Below are positions 1 to 8,226 of a stretch of 36,765 bases of DNA, in pieces (the first letter of the stretch is position 1; each line of letters begins with the position of its first letter). Source of the stretch: a virus; IMG/VR virus record IMGVR_UViG_3300042514_000228, positions 1-36,765 of that record, one strand, 5' to 3'. A program made the translations under genes and the position numbers. A model generated the notes under the pieces. That model was not told where the DNA came from. It worked only from the letters and a program-made list of their open reading frames with translations, and searched no databases.

Positions 1-127
1 AAACAGGCGAAGAATACTACGTTGTTTTCAACGCTGAAACCATTAAGAAAATCGTGTTCAAATTCATGCGCGAGGGTAGGCTTTCAATGGTTAACGAGAT
101 GCACGAGAAAGACGTGGATGGCGTGTT
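1..127. repeat. Terminal direct repeat, left copy (equals 36639-36765)
   Basis: Positions 1-127 are identical to 36639-36765. The repeat lies inside a protein-coding gene whose reading frame continues perfectly from the right end into the left end. The simplest reading is a circular, or circularly permuted, molecule cut open by the assembler; 127 is also a common maximum k-mer length, which leaves exactly this overlap. A true short terminal repeat is the alternative. Confidence 0.95.
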
Positions 128-368
128 CATGTTTGAAAGCATACTAATAGATGAAGAACGCGGCATAGGTACTCCAAGCGGTCACGATACGCTACCAAAT
201 GGCAGTTGGTTTGGGTCTTTCAAAGTAGACAACGATGCGGTTTGGGCTAAAGTTAAAGATGGCACGTTTCGCGGTTTTAGTGTTGAAGGCATATTTGACG
301 AAGCAATAGAACGCGATATTGATAGCCGTATTATTTCGGCATTGCGCGAAATTTTAGAAGCTAATTGA
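1..368 (+). CDS. XkdF-like prohead protease, C-terminal part (gene starts at 36431)
   Basis: This is the C-terminal part of a protein that begins at 36431 and crosses the sequence ends; the codon frame starts at base 3. Joined, it is about 190 residues and matches the XkdF-like putative serine protease family that matures phage proheads. Recognisable stretches are the N-terminal 'KISFVDDPAI', then 'VSGALMVADLPIFR', 'NEMHEKDVDGVF' and the late 'GSFKVDNDAVWAKVKDG' followed by 'FRGFSVEG'. Proteases of this group cleave the scaffold and capsid delta regions during head assembly. It lies directly upstream of the scaffold-like and capsid genes, the usual order. The GTG at 54 that opens an in-window frame is not the real start. 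Confidence 0.85.
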   Translation, partial: TGEEYYVVFNAETIKKIVFKFMREGRLSMVNEMHEKDVDGVFMFESILIDEERGIGTPSGHDTLPNGSWFGSFKVDNDAVWAKVKDGTFRGFSVEGIFDEAIERDIDSRIISALREILEAN

Positions 369-408
369 ACACCAACACCATTAAATCTATTTAGACAAAA
401 TCGAACCT

Positions 409-1005
409 ATGAATTTAGAACAGACAATCAAAGAAAAATTGGGCGACATTAAGAAATTATTGTTTGCAACGGCCTTGAAATTTGAGGACGCAAAATTGAT
501 AGATGGCACGCTAGTACGTATTGAACCCGAAGTAGCCATAGGCGCATTGGTTCAAGTTATCGGAGCAGATGGCGAATTGCTACCAGCACCAGACGCAGCA
601 CACCAACTAGAGGACGGCAGCGTGGTTACTACTGAAGCTGGTCTAATTACTGAAATCATACCAGCACCCGAAGCTGAAATAGTTGTAGAAGAAATGGAGG
701 TTGCTCCAAACGCTCCAACATTGGCAGCACAAAAGCCTGCGTTCAACATGGATGAAATACAGGCAGCAGTTATGGCGAAGATTAACGCTTCAATTGGTGA
801 CCGTATCAACAACCTTAAATTCGAGAACGAAGCCATCAAAGCTGACAACGCTAATTTGAGAAAAGCGGTTAACGAAATGGCTGACCTTTTCGAGAAATTC
901 GCCACAACACCAACAGCAACACCAACCAAAGCCGTTAAAAATTACTTCAAAAAAGAAGATGCAAACGGACTTGATAGGTGGCTAGAAACACGTAAGAAAA
1001 ACTAA
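409..1005 (+). CDS. Putative capsid scaffolding protein
   Basis: This 198-residue acidic protein lies between the prohead protease and the major capsid gene, where tailed phages usually carry a scaffold. The N-terminus (MNLEQTIKEKLGDIKKLLF) is helical. The middle, about residues 25-105, is rich in Ala, Glu and Pro and looks flexible. About residues 110-165 form a predicted helix or coiled coil with heptad-like Leu/Ile/Ala spacing, and the tail is basic ('LETRKKN'). These traits suit a scaffold that the neighbouring protease would remove. The family itself is not one I can name with certainty, and a head-assembly or minor structural role is possible. The start is the ATG 40 bases after the protease stop. 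Confidence 0.6.
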   Translation: MNLEQTIKEKLGDIKKLLFATALKFEDAKLIDGTLVRIEPEVAIGALVQVIGADGELLPAPDAAHQLEDGSVVTTEAGLITEIIPAPEAEIVVEEMEVAPNAPTLAAQKPAFNMDEIQAAVMAKINASIGDRINNLKFENEAIKADNANLRKAVNEMADLFEKFATTPTATPTKAVKNYFKKEDANGLDRWLETRKKN

Positions 1006-1032
1006 AAAAATAACATTTAAAAACTTAACAAA

Positions 1033-2001
1033 ATGGCAAGTGCATTTAACGTAAACGGCTTAGTGGCATACATCGAAGAGAATCGTTTCCCTTTGATGGC
1101 TGGTACTATCAACAAAGCCAAAATGATGAATTTGGTAGAAGTAATGCCCGGTGTAAAAGGGCCATCTAAACTACCTATCCTTACTCAATCGGTTTTCTTT
1201 CAAGCAGACGGATGTTCTTTTGATGCGACTGGTAATACTACCTTTACTCAAAGAACGCTTACTCCGGGCAAGGTAAAGATTAACGATGAATGGTGTCCTA
1301 AAGATTTGGAAACCCGTTTCTTCGTTACCAAAATGAGAGCTGGTTCGCATTCGGAAGAAGTACAACCTGCTGAAGTATGGGCTAAAATCATGGAGGTTTA
1401 CTTGGCTAAAGTAGCTTTGGAAATTGACAAGAACATTTGGAAGGGTAGCCTTTCTGCTCCAACTTCAAATAACGGTTCTTATTGGGATGGCTTTATAACT
1501 ACAATCGGTTCTGGTTACATCAATGCAAACCTAGGTGGCACTCCACTTGCAACTGCATTCACAGTAACAAACGCACAAGAGATGGCGTTCCGTTTGTATA
1601 ATGCACTCGCTACTGCTGGCCTTACTTCTAAGACCGACCTAGTTGCTTTCGTAGGATATGACACTTACGCGGTTCTAGTGCAAGCGTTGGTAGTAGGCGG
1701 TTCAACTTACGGTGTTCAAATTAACAGCGGAGTGAATGGTGCAACTGACAGCGATGCAAGCGAAGGTCTTAGCTTCCCAGGCATCAACTTGAAGTTTATC
1801 CCTGTAGACGGTTTGACTGGAGTGAAGAGTGTATATGCTGGTTCTGCTTCTAACTTCTACATTGGAGTAGATGCTGAAAGTGACTTTGATTCTTTGGAAG
1901 TGTGGTATTCTAAGGACGACCGCAAAGTAAGAGTAGCAATGGAGTTTAAGGTAGGTACTCAGGTAGCTTTCCCGAACGAAATCGCTGCGATAGTTCTTTA
2001 A
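1033..2001 (+). CDS. Major capsid protein (HK97-fold type)
   Basis: This 322-residue protein has the size, position and composition of an HK97-fold major capsid protein, the subunit of the icosahedral head. It follows the protease and scaffold genes. Typical features are the N-terminal helix ('VNGLVAYIEENRFPL'), the segment with 'FQADGCSF' and 'TFTQRTLT', the 'CPKDLE' stretch around residue 97, and a C-terminal beta region ending 'EFKVGTQVAFPNEIAAIVL'. Bacteroidetes phage capsid proteins share this Cys-containing front half. It is followed within about 15 bases by a stable hairpin, which would suit high-level expression of this gene relative to the genes downstream. The fold is inferred from context and resemblance. 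Confidence 0.82.
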   Translation: MASAFNVNGLVAYIEENRFPLMAGTINKAKMMNLVEVMPGVKGPSKLPILTQSVFFQADGCSFDATGNTTFTQRTLTPGKVKINDEWCPKDLETRFFVTKMRAGSHSEEVQPAEVWAKIMEVYLAKVALEIDKNIWKGSLSAPTSNNGSYWDGFITTIGSGYINANLGGTPLATAFTVTNAQEMAFRLYNALATAGLTSKTDLVAFVGYDTYAVLVQALVVGGSTYGVQINSGVNGATDSDASEGLSFPGINLKFIPVDGLTGVKSVYAGSASNFYIGVDAESDFDSLEVWYSKDDRKVRVAMEFKVGTQVAFPNEIAAIVL

Positions 2002-2013
2002 TTTATTCATCTA

Positions 2014-2041
2014 AGGGCGTGGGCTTAACTGCTCACGCCTT
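2014..2041 (+). terminator. Hairpin after the capsid gene
   Basis: Bases 2014-2021 (AGGGCGTG) pair with 2034-2041 (CACGCCTT), extended inwards by GGC/GCT, giving a stem of about 11 bp with a 6-base loop (TTAACT). The U-tract is short (TTTA), so it may act as a partial terminator or a 3' stabiliser of capsid mRNA. Confidence 0.6.
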
Positions 2042-2058
2042 TACTATACACTAAAAAC

Positions 2059-2580
2059 ATGTCTTGCGTATTAACACAGGGGTTCACATTAGGATGTAAA
2101 GAGGACATTGGCGGCATCAAATCCGTAAGGTTTGCACGCTACAGTGATTACGTTGCTCTTGGAGCGGTTGCCACTACTGGACAAATATCATCATTTGCCA
2201 CACCAACAGCCGTCTTTAGAAAGTACGAGTTGACCAAAGAGGAAAGTATGTTTTCAGATGATCCAACTGCAGGCAATCGCAACGGGTCACTCCACTACGT
2301 GCCATCTTTGACATTTGTACTTCGCAAATTGGAAGTTGCAAAGCGTAACGAAATGCAACTACTTGCAAAGAATAGGGTAGTAGCAATTATTGAAACCAAT
2401 GAAGAAACTCCATCTTATTGGGTTGCTGGATATGCTAACGGATTGGACTTCGCTACAGGCACAGGCGCGACTGGTACGGCCTTCGCAGACTTGAACGGGT
2501 ATACAATGTCGTTCAATGGTTTAGAGCCTAATCCAATGCTCGCAGTTCCAGTAGCTTTACTTGCATCAATAACCGCCTAA
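2059..2580 (+). CDS. Structural protein, possibly tail tube
   Basis: This is a 173-residue protein. It begins 'MSCVLTQGFTLGCKED' followed by 'GGIKSVRFARYSDY'. A middle section has 'GNRNGSLHYVPSLTFVL', and the end contains 'WVAGYANGLDF' and 'DLNGYTMSFNG' then 'EPNPM'. This pattern recurs in Bacteroidetes phage virion proteins, usually near capsid and portal genes, and the beta-rich layout suits a tail-tube-like fold. A head-decoration or adaptor role cannot be excluded because it sits between capsid and portal, whereas tube genes more often lie after the connectors. It has hairpins on both sides (2014-2041 and 2607-2633), so it may be a separately dosed transcript like other abundant virion proteins. 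No catalytic motif is visible. Confidence 0.5.
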   Translation: MSCVLTQGFTLGCKEDIGGIKSVRFARYSDYVALGAVATTGQISSFATPTAVFRKYELTKEESMFSDDPTAGNRNGSLHYVPSLTFVLRKLEVAKRNEMQLLAKNRVVAIIETNEETPSYWVAGYANGLDFATGTGATGTAFADLNGYTMSFNGLEPNPMLAVPVALLASITA

Positions 2581-2606
2581 TAACGGTTTGACATAGGGAT
2601 TTAGAT

Positions 2607-2633
2607 AGGCCGTTAATAGCGGCCTTTCTTTTT
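2607..2633 (+). terminator. Rho-independent terminator
   Basis: AGGCCG (2607-2612) and CGGCCT (2620-2625) form a perfect 6-bp GC-rich stem with a 7-base loop, followed by TTCTTTTT. It separates the preceding structural gene from the next. Confidence 0.75.
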
Positions 2634-2676
2634 GAAACACTTTGAGCATTTTACCTATTTAAGCAAAATACACACG

Positions 2677-3114
2677 ATGGCAACTACAATAACAAACGCT
2701 ACTTTGACCGTAACAATTACGGAAGCGGTTAGCCTTAACAACAAAAGCTACGGCAACTCTAATACGCTTACCATTCCAAGCATAAATGAAGTTGACCAAC
2801 GCATTTTAACCATACCTACCAGCGAGGTGACCGTGGTTAACTATGGCACAGCAAATGCCGCTGGTACTTTTGTGAGAACAGCGGTTAAATACCTACGCAT
2901 CACCAACAAGGACGATACCAATTTTGTTAGCTTAAAAATATCAGATGGTTCTGATCACTATTGGGTTAAACTCGAAGCTGGCAAATCGTTTGAGTTGCAT
3001 AACGGCCTAATTGAAACGGCTAACACCTTCAGCGCGTGGGCAAACATTAGCGCGATTAGCGCAATAGCAGACACCGCAGCAGTTGACATTGAGTATTTCA
3101 TCGCACTTACCTAA
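2677..3114 (+). CDS. Putative virion structural protein
   Basis: This is a 145-residue beta-rich, Thr/Asn-rich protein starting at the ATG in 'CACACGATGGCA'; an earlier TTG at 2632 lies inside the terminator T-run and is rejected. The N-terminal half is Thr/Val-rich (TITNATLTVTITEAV). The middle carries 'VKYLRITNKDDTNFVSLKI' followed by 'KLEAGKSFELHNG', a pattern I associate with small capsid or tail accessory proteins of Bacteroidetes phages. The position between capsid and portal fits a decoration or cement protein. The stop overlaps the start of the next gene (TAATGA), so the two are probably translated together. No enzyme motif is visible, and the role is inferred from neighbourhood only. 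Confidence 0.6.
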   Translation: MATTITNATLTVTITEAVSLNNKSYGNSNTLTIPSINEVDQRILTIPTSEVTVVNYGTANAAGTFVRTAVKYLRITNKDDTNFVSLKISDGSDHYWVKLEAGKSFELHNGLIETANTFSAWANISAISAIADTAAVDIEYFIALT

Positions 3115-3503
3115 TGATTAGGATAACTAAAGGGCAAGCTAACACGGTAATAGTGACCACAACTGAAAAGGGGACGGCACTACATTACCTTTTTGCCTTT
3201 GAGAACCTTACTAGCATGGTAACGCAATACTGCATAGCTGATGATACTAGCGCTTTTCGTGACCGCTATAATGCGTTTACTATTACGGAAACGGCAAACC
3301 CCGTAGCTGTGAACGGTCAAGTCAAATTGACTTTGGAGGGAGAATATAGGTACGTGATTTATGGGCAAGCAAGCGCAAGCAACCTTAACCCAGCAGGATT
3401 AACAGCATTTGAAAGTGGAATGTGCGTGGTAACTGGCACAACTACAGCAACACCAACATACACGGGCAACGATGCCCAAACATTCGCGGTTTACAATGGG
3501 TAA
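3114..3503 (+). CDS. Putative virion structural protein
   Basis: This is a 129-residue beta-rich protein coupled to the preceding gene by overlap. It has the pattern 'HYLFAFENLTSMVTQYC' then 'DTSAFRDRYNAFTITE', a short 'GQVKLTLEGEYRYVIYGQ' strand pair, and 'ASNLNPAG' near the end. This layout is typical of small conserved proteins encoded between capsid and portal, or near tail genes, in Bacteroidetes phages; the function is unknown to me. The last eight bases overlap the preferred start of the portal gene (ATGGGTAA), consistent with translational coupling. A role in the head surface or the connector is a guess from position. Confidence 0.55.
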   Translation: MIRITKGQANTVIVTTTEKGTALHYLFAFENLTSMVTQYCIADDTSAFRDRYNAFTITETANPVAVNGQVKLTLEGEYRYVIYGQASASNLNPAGLTAFESGMCVVTGTTTATPTYTGNDAQTFAVYNG

Positions 3504-5412
3504 AAATAGCTTTTCAGTCTTAAATTTTGCCGCTCACAAAGTACCTGAGTTCAAAGAACAACAGTCCAAAGATTGGATTTTGTACGGGACTAGCGAAGGA
3601 TGGGTAAACCAATACCCTGACTACCTACTTCACATTTACGACCGTTCTGCAAAGCATTACGCAATTGTGAACGGCAAAGTTGATTATGTTATTGGGCAAG
3701 GTTTGAGCGTTAACGAAAAGGGATTAAACACCGAGCAGATAGCGCGGTTAAATAAATTCATTTCAGAGCCAAACCCAAACCAAACTTTGGAGGACATTAT
3801 CCAAATGTGTTCTTTGGATTTGGAGATATTCGGAGGTTTTGCACTTGAGATTCTGTACGATAAAAAGGGTGGATACCAAATGTATCACGCGGAGTTTGCA
3901 AAGTACAGGGTAAGCAAAGACCAAAAAACCTATTACCATTGCAACGACTGGAAGAAAGCCAAACCCGAAACAATCGAACCTATCAAAGCGTTTGATTACA
4001 ACGAAAAAAGCGGCAAGCAGTTACTTTATATTAAAGCATACCATCCAAAGGCCGACTACTATCCTTTGCCGCCTTATTTGGGTGCAATCCCTTACATCGA
4101 ACTAGATAGCGAAATTGCGAACTTCCATCTTAACAGCGTTAAAAACGGCTTTGTTGCTGGCTTTATGTTTAACTTCTTCAATGGACAACCTACGGAGGAG
4201 GAGCAGGAAACCATCGAAGCCCGAATAGAATCTAAGTTTTGCGGCACGGATAACGCAAACCGCATACTTTTGAATTTTAACGATAGCAAAGAGCAAGCGG
4301 TGGAGGTTTTGCCGCTTGGTTCTAATGACTTTGATTCGCGATTTGACATTCTAAATAAGACCGTACAACAAGAGATATTCAGCGGCCATAGGGTAGTTGA
4401 CCCTGCGCTGTTTGGAATCAAAGAGGATGGGGTATTTGCCACACGTACGCAGGTTCGCGACAGTTACGAACTGTTCAAAAACACGTACGTTCGGGCAAGG
4501 CAGGACTTTATTATAAATGTGCTTAACGAATTGGCTGCATTGCAGGGCTTTGAGAAACGCATTCAGATTATACCAAGCGAACCAATTTCGGAGGGCTACA
4601 GCGAAGCTACTAAGGTAGCCGTTATGACTACTAATGAAATACGCGAAGCTGTAGGGTTGCCATCTTTGGACACCGCTCAAGTTAAGGAAGTTTTAAAATT
4701 AAAATCTGAAAGCGATAGCGAAGATTTAGTAGCTGAAGCATTCGCTCAAACAGGCTACTCACTAGACGAGTGGGAAATTGTAAAGCCAATTCGCAAGGTT
4801 CGCTTTAGAGATGAAAAAGACCAGTTAGCTTTTGAGGATAGGGTTATGAAATTTGGAGTTGAAGATGACCCGTTTTTGATGGGCATACTTGAGCAACTAA
4901 AACAGAACCCGTTGGTTACCTACGCAGGCATTGCTGAACTGTTAAGTGTAAGCATCGAAGAAATAGCCTTAGCAGTAAACGAATTAGTTGCACAGGGGCT
5001 TTTGACCGTTGGCACGCAATCGGTAGCAGGCGCAACGCAAATAGCTTACGAGGTTAGTACGGATGGCTTGCGCAAATTAACACAGGCCAAACCGTTAGGT
5101 GTGAGTTTTAAGATAGCATACCGTTACGGATTAAGCCAAGAGGCAGGCGGTCGTGGTATTGACCCTAACACTGGCGAATTATTACCAGCGCCCGAAGCCA
5201 TCATACCAACTACGCGAGAATTTTGCCGAAAAATGGTTCGCGAAAGTAATAAAAGAGTATGGACAAGTGAGCAAATCCAAGGGATAAGCATGGCCGAAGA
5301 TAGGAACGTGTGGATGCGTAGGGGTGGTTTTTGGACACGCAAAGGCACAAACGTAACCACAAGCTATTGCCGCCATGCGTGGGAAAGTGTTGTAATTAAA
5401 TCACGAGCATAA
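3496..5412 (+). CDS. Portal protein with C-terminal winged-helix-like and MuF-like segments
   Basis: This is a 638-residue protein using the ATG at 3496; the in-frame ATG at 3472 lies further inside the upstream gene and is less likely. Residues 1 to about 430 look like a phage portal, the ring at the head vertex through which DNA passes ('DWILYGTSEGWVNQYPDYLL', 'HYAIVNGKVDYVIGQGL', 'EIFGGFALEIL', 'SGHRVVDPALFGI'). Residues about 465-530 look like a winged helix ('NPLVTYAGIAELLSVSIEE', 'ALAVNELVAQGLLTV'). Residues about 570-638 resemble the end of MuF-type minor head proteins ('TTREFCRKM' at 572-580, 'GGFWTRKG', 'CRHAW' at 625-629). In many phages the portal and MuF proteins are separate genes, so this reads as a fusion. 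The next gene starts two bases after the stop. Confidence 0.82.
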   Translation: MGKNSFSVLNFAAHKVPEFKEQQSKDWILYGTSEGWVNQYPDYLLHIYDRSAKHYAIVNGKVDYVIGQGLSVNEKGLNTEQIARLNKFISEPNPNQTLEDIIQMCSLDLEIFGGFALEILYDKKGGYQMYHAEFAKYRVSKDQKTYYHCNDWKKAKPETIEPIKAFDYNEKSGKQLLYIKAYHPKADYYPLPPYLGAIPYIELDSEIANFHLNSVKNGFVAGFMFNFFNGQPTEEEQETIEARIESKFCGTDNANRILLNFNDSKEQAVEVLPLGSNDFDSRFDILNKTVQQEIFSGHRVVDPALFGIKEDGVFATRTQVRDSYELFKNTYVRARQDFIINVLNELAALQGFEKRIQIIPSEPISEGYSEATKVAVMTTNEIREAVGLPSLDTAQVKEVLKLKSESDSEDLVAEAFAQTGYSLDEWEIVKPIRKVRFRDEKDQLAFEDRVMKFGVEDDPFLMGILEQLKQNPLVTYAGIAELLSVSIEEIALAVNELVAQGLLTVGTQSVAGATQIAYEVSTDGLRKLTQAKPLGVSFKIAYRYGLSQEAGGRGIDPNTGELLPAPEAIIPTTREFCRKMVRESNKRVWTSEQIQGISMAEDRNVWMRRGGFWTRKGTNVTTSYCRHAWESVVIKSRA

Positions 5413-5413
5413 C

Positions 5414-5968
5414 ATGGCAACAGCACTATTCTTATCGGAGGACTTTCTAAAAGATAACACGCAAGTATCTAAGAATGTCGATATTAAGTATATCAAAGAA
5501 GCCATCCTTTGGGCACAAGATAGCGAGATTCAAACAGTAATTGGCACAACTTACTACGTTGCTTTGATGGGATACATTATCGCCAACACATTAGCAGGCG
5601 TTAACAAGTCGCTAATGGATAACTACATACAGCCCTGTTTGAAGCACTACGTAACTGCTGAATGTATTAGGATGGCGCACTACAAGATTACAAACAAAGG
5701 GCTGCAAATCCAAAACAGCGAGCAAAGCAGCCCAGCTTTCAAGTCGGATGTAGACTATATCTGCGAGATGGAGTTGAACAAAGCGCAATGGTATAAGCAA
5801 CGGCTTATCAATTACCTATGCGAGAACTCTACTTTGTTTCCTGACTATGAGAATCCAGGAAGCGGCTTGGATGTAATTCAGCCCAGCAATAATGCGTTCA
5901 AGTCTAGCATATTTCTTGGAAGCACGCGGCTAGTTCAAAGTTTGCAGCAAAAATATAGAGATGAATAA
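5414..5968 (+). CDS. Head-tail connector/adaptor (DUF6712-like)
   Basis: This 184-residue mostly helical protein directly follows the portal, with a one-base gap between stop and ATG. The start 'MATALFLSEDFLKDNT' and the helices 'KYIKEAILWAQDSEIQTVIG', 'SLMDNYIQPCLKHYV' and 'AECIRMAHYKITNKGLQ' are typical of the DUF6712 family found after portals in Bacteroidetes phages. That family is thought to act as the gp6/gp15-like adaptor ring between portal and tail. Position and helical content agree with this role. No enzymatic motif is seen. Confidence 0.65.
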   Translation: MATALFLSEDFLKDNTQVSKNVDIKYIKEAILWAQDSEIQTVIGTTYYVALMGYIIANTLAGVNKSLMDNYIQPCLKHYVTAECIRMAHYKITNKGLQIQNSEQSSPAFKSDVDYICEMELNKAQWYKQRLINYLCENSTLFPDYENPGSGLDVIQPSNNAFKSSIFLGSTRLVQSLQQKYRDE

Positions 5969-6104
5969 ACGCGGAAAGTCAAAGAAAAACACAGAACTTC
6001 TAAAAGAATACTTACGTGCTACTGACACTCAATCAAGTAATATCACAGATAACGACACTCGGAGCAGCGCATCTACAAATCCAGTCAACAGGAGTAGGTG
6101 ATTT
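5961..6104 (+). CDS. Possible small basic ORF overlapping the next gene
   Basis: The ATG overlaps the end of the connector gene and opens a 47-codon frame. It begins 'MNKRGKSKKNTELLKEYLRA' and turns Ser/Thr/Asn-rich where it overlaps the following gene. It fills the only unassigned bases between 5968 and 6016 and may be a short coupling ORF rather than a functional protein. Half of it lies out of frame inside a convincing gene, so it is weakly supported. Confidence 0.25.
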
Positions 6105-8226
6105 TGCGGAGTGGCAGGCTTTAGAACGTGCGTACCCTTTGCTTTGGGTATTTCACGAAACTACCAGCATAGGTGACCGCGAACTGGTTTATTCTATTCG
6201 CTTGGTTTGTGCTGACAGGGTAATCACAGGCGAAGAAGGTGATGATACGGCAGGTATGGAACAGGAAGTTCTAAGCGATACGTTGCTTATTCTTTTGGAT
6301 TTTCTAGCATACTTTCAGCAGCAACACGCTCAAAGTTACAAGGTAATCACTAGCGCAAGCATCGACCCGTTCACAGAGAGGTTTAACGACCGAGTTGCAG
6401 GCAATAGCGTACTGATCCAAATACGGCAGCCGTTCACATGGGACGCTTGCCAAATTCCACAAACAGGCGCGGCAATCCCACCTAGTGTAGATGGGTTAAC
6501 GCTATACGATTTTTGCGACCCTAGTGTAATTGCACGCTTAACACCTTCGCAAGTAGCTTGTTTGGAAGCGGAGTATGGTATCACTTGCGTGGATGCTACG
6601 GTTACTCAAAATGGAAACGCATTTTTTACGGTACCAGCAGGGGCAACCTATCCACTTATTACTAGATTAGACGGGACAAATAACTTGGGTTCGTTTAACG
6701 CTGGCACAAAAACGCTAAGCTTTACAAGCAATCCATCCAACCTGCAGATTAACGGGGCGCAATCGGAGATTATACCGGGCAACTCCACGTTTAACCTGTT
6801 GGCGAAATTGGATGGCGTGGCTGGTGGAGTGTATAATGCTGGACTTGACACGCTAAATTTCACTACAACGCCTGCAATTCTGCAAAGGAACGCGATACAA
6901 ATTAAGACGTTAGCCAATGCAAGCACGTTTAACCTAATTACCAAATTAGACGGGGCGGCAAACAACGGCACGTGGGACGGAGTGGATACTTTAGACTTTA
7001 CATCTGCTGCCTGTTCACCCGTTACCTTTCAGATTAACGCAGTCAACAAGGAATCCTTGTCAAGTGGCTCGACCTTTAACCTAATTACCAAATTAGACGG
7101 GGCGGTTAATTCGGGCAGTTACGATGCGCCTACGGACACGCTTAGTTTCACAAGTTCATGCCCACCAGTCCCATCGGTATCACTCGCAGTAAGCGACACA
7201 ACGCCTGACGTTGCCCAAGTGATTACACTAACCGCAACACCCACCGACATAACCCCAACTGGTTACACGTTTTTCACATTTGACGGGGTAACTATTCAGT
7301 TAATAATTCAGCAAGCTGGGGCTGTGTATAACTGGACTGTTAACCGTGTTGGAACGTATGATGTGTATGTAATGGCAAGCGATGGCACAGATACCGTGAG
7401 TGATTTTGTTCCCATCGTTGCTACTCAATTATATGAAGCTGAAACAATAGCATATATGACAGCCGTTGGTATTGCAGACAATGGAAGTATTACTGTTCAC
7501 GGGATTACGGGCAGTGCGCTTTGGAGTGCAGTTAATAATTTCTTTGTAACATCAAAAGCAACTACTAATTGGTTGACAAAAATCAAAGCCGCTCACCTTA
7601 TGGTTGGTGGTACGTCAGTCACTACAAAATGGAATGCTGTAAATCCATTAGATACTAATGCCGCTTTTAGGCTTGGGTTCTTTGGTGGTATGACATTTAA
7701 TAGCAATGGCATTACTGGAAATGCTATAAATGCTTACGCAAATACCTTTCTCGATCCTGTTAGTTTTTTAACATCAAACGGTGCTGGTGTTACCATTTAT
7801 CAAAAAAATACAGTTGTACTTAGTTCTATTGCTGATAAATGGTTTTTAGGAACTGTTGCCTCTGGTTCGGATATTTTTGGACTGGATGGCGTAGGTATAG
7901 ATACAATATACCATCCTGTTAATGATGGATTCCCTCCTGTTTCACCAAGCATAGGGAATTTTCAAGGTATTTTCACAGCAAATAGAACCGCTTCAAATGC
8001 AAATAGTCTATTGAAAAATGGGGCTTTAGTGGTTACAAGAACAACAGGAGCTACTGGGAGGTCTACCAACCCAATTACCTTAATGGCTTTAAATCTTGGG
8101 TTATCAACATCGGGTTACGTTAATGCCAATATAGCCACATCAATAATTCACGATGGCATGACAAATGCAGAGGTAATAGAAATGCACGCTGCCATTGCAT
8201 CATTTAATACAGCACTTGGAAGATGA
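6016..8226 (+). CDS. Neck/tail-completion domain fused to repeats and receptor-binding C-terminus
   Basis: This is a 736-residue mosaic. Residues 1 to about 155 ('LLTLNQVISQITTLGAAHL', 'FHETTSIGDRELVYSIRLVC', 'DPFTERFNDRVAGNSV') resemble tail-completion or neck proteins, which sit between connector and tail. Residues about 195-380 carry four imperfect copies of a roughly 49-residue beta repeat with a core like 'LITKLDGA' and 'DTLSFTS'. Next comes an Ig/PKD-like stretch ('SVSLAVSDTTPDVAQVITLT'). The last about 270 residues look like a lectin-like receptor-binding domain ending 'ATSIIHDGMTNAEVIEMHAA', an ending common in Bacteroidetes phage adhesins. The start is GTG at 6016; an in-frame stop at 6001 excludes longer forms. 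The DNA from about 7430 on is visibly richer in A/T, suggesting a separately acquired tip domain. Confidence 0.7.
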   Translation: MLLTLNQVISQITTLGAAHLQIQSTGVGDFAEWQALERAYPLLWVFHETTSIGDRELVYSIRLVCADRVITGEEGDDTAGMEQEVLSDTLLILLDFLAYFQQQHAQSYKVITSASIDPFTERFNDRVAGNSVLIQIRQPFTWDACQIPQTGAAIPPSVDGLTLYDFCDPSVIARLTPSQVACLEAEYGITCVDATVTQNGNAFFTVPAGATYPLITRLDGTNNLGSFNAGTKTLSFTSNPSNLQINGAQSEIIPGNSTFNLLAKLDGVAGGVYNAGLDTLNFTTTPAILQRNAIQIKTLANASTFNLITKLDGAANNGTWDGVDTLDFTSAACSPVTFQINAVNKESLSSGSTFNLITKLDGAVNSGSYDAPTDTLSFTSSCPPVPSVSLAVSDTTPDVAQVITLTATPTDITPTGYTFFTFDGVTIQLIIQQAGAVYNWTVNRVGTYDVYVMASDGTDTVSDFVPIVATQLYEAETIAYMTAVGIADNGSITVHGITGSALWSAVNNFFVTSKATTNWLTKIKAAHLMVGGTSVTTKWNAVNPLDTNAAFRLGFFGGMTFNSNGITGNAINAYANTFLDPVSFLTSNGAGVTIYQKNTVVLSSIADKWFLGTVASGSDIFGLDGVGIDTIYHPVNDGFPPVSPSIGNFQGIFTANRTASNANSLLKNGALVVTRTTGATGRSTNPITLMALNLGLSTSGYVNANIATSIIHDGMTNAEVIEMHAAIASFNTALGR
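6596..7160 (+). repeat. Four intragenic repeats of about 147 bp
   Basis: Four degenerate units of about 49 codons run in frame within the adhesin gene. The third and fourth share an exact 31-base block at 6928-6958 and 7075-7105, 147 bases apart, beginning TTTAACCTAATTACC. Such identity suggests recent duplication or gene conversion, and it offers a site for repeat-number change. Confidence 0.85.

Noticed and set aside
1-127. End repeat as an LTR, att site or packaging repeat
   Set aside because: It lies mid-gene with no structure of its own, and the length matches an assembler overlap; no integrase is present.
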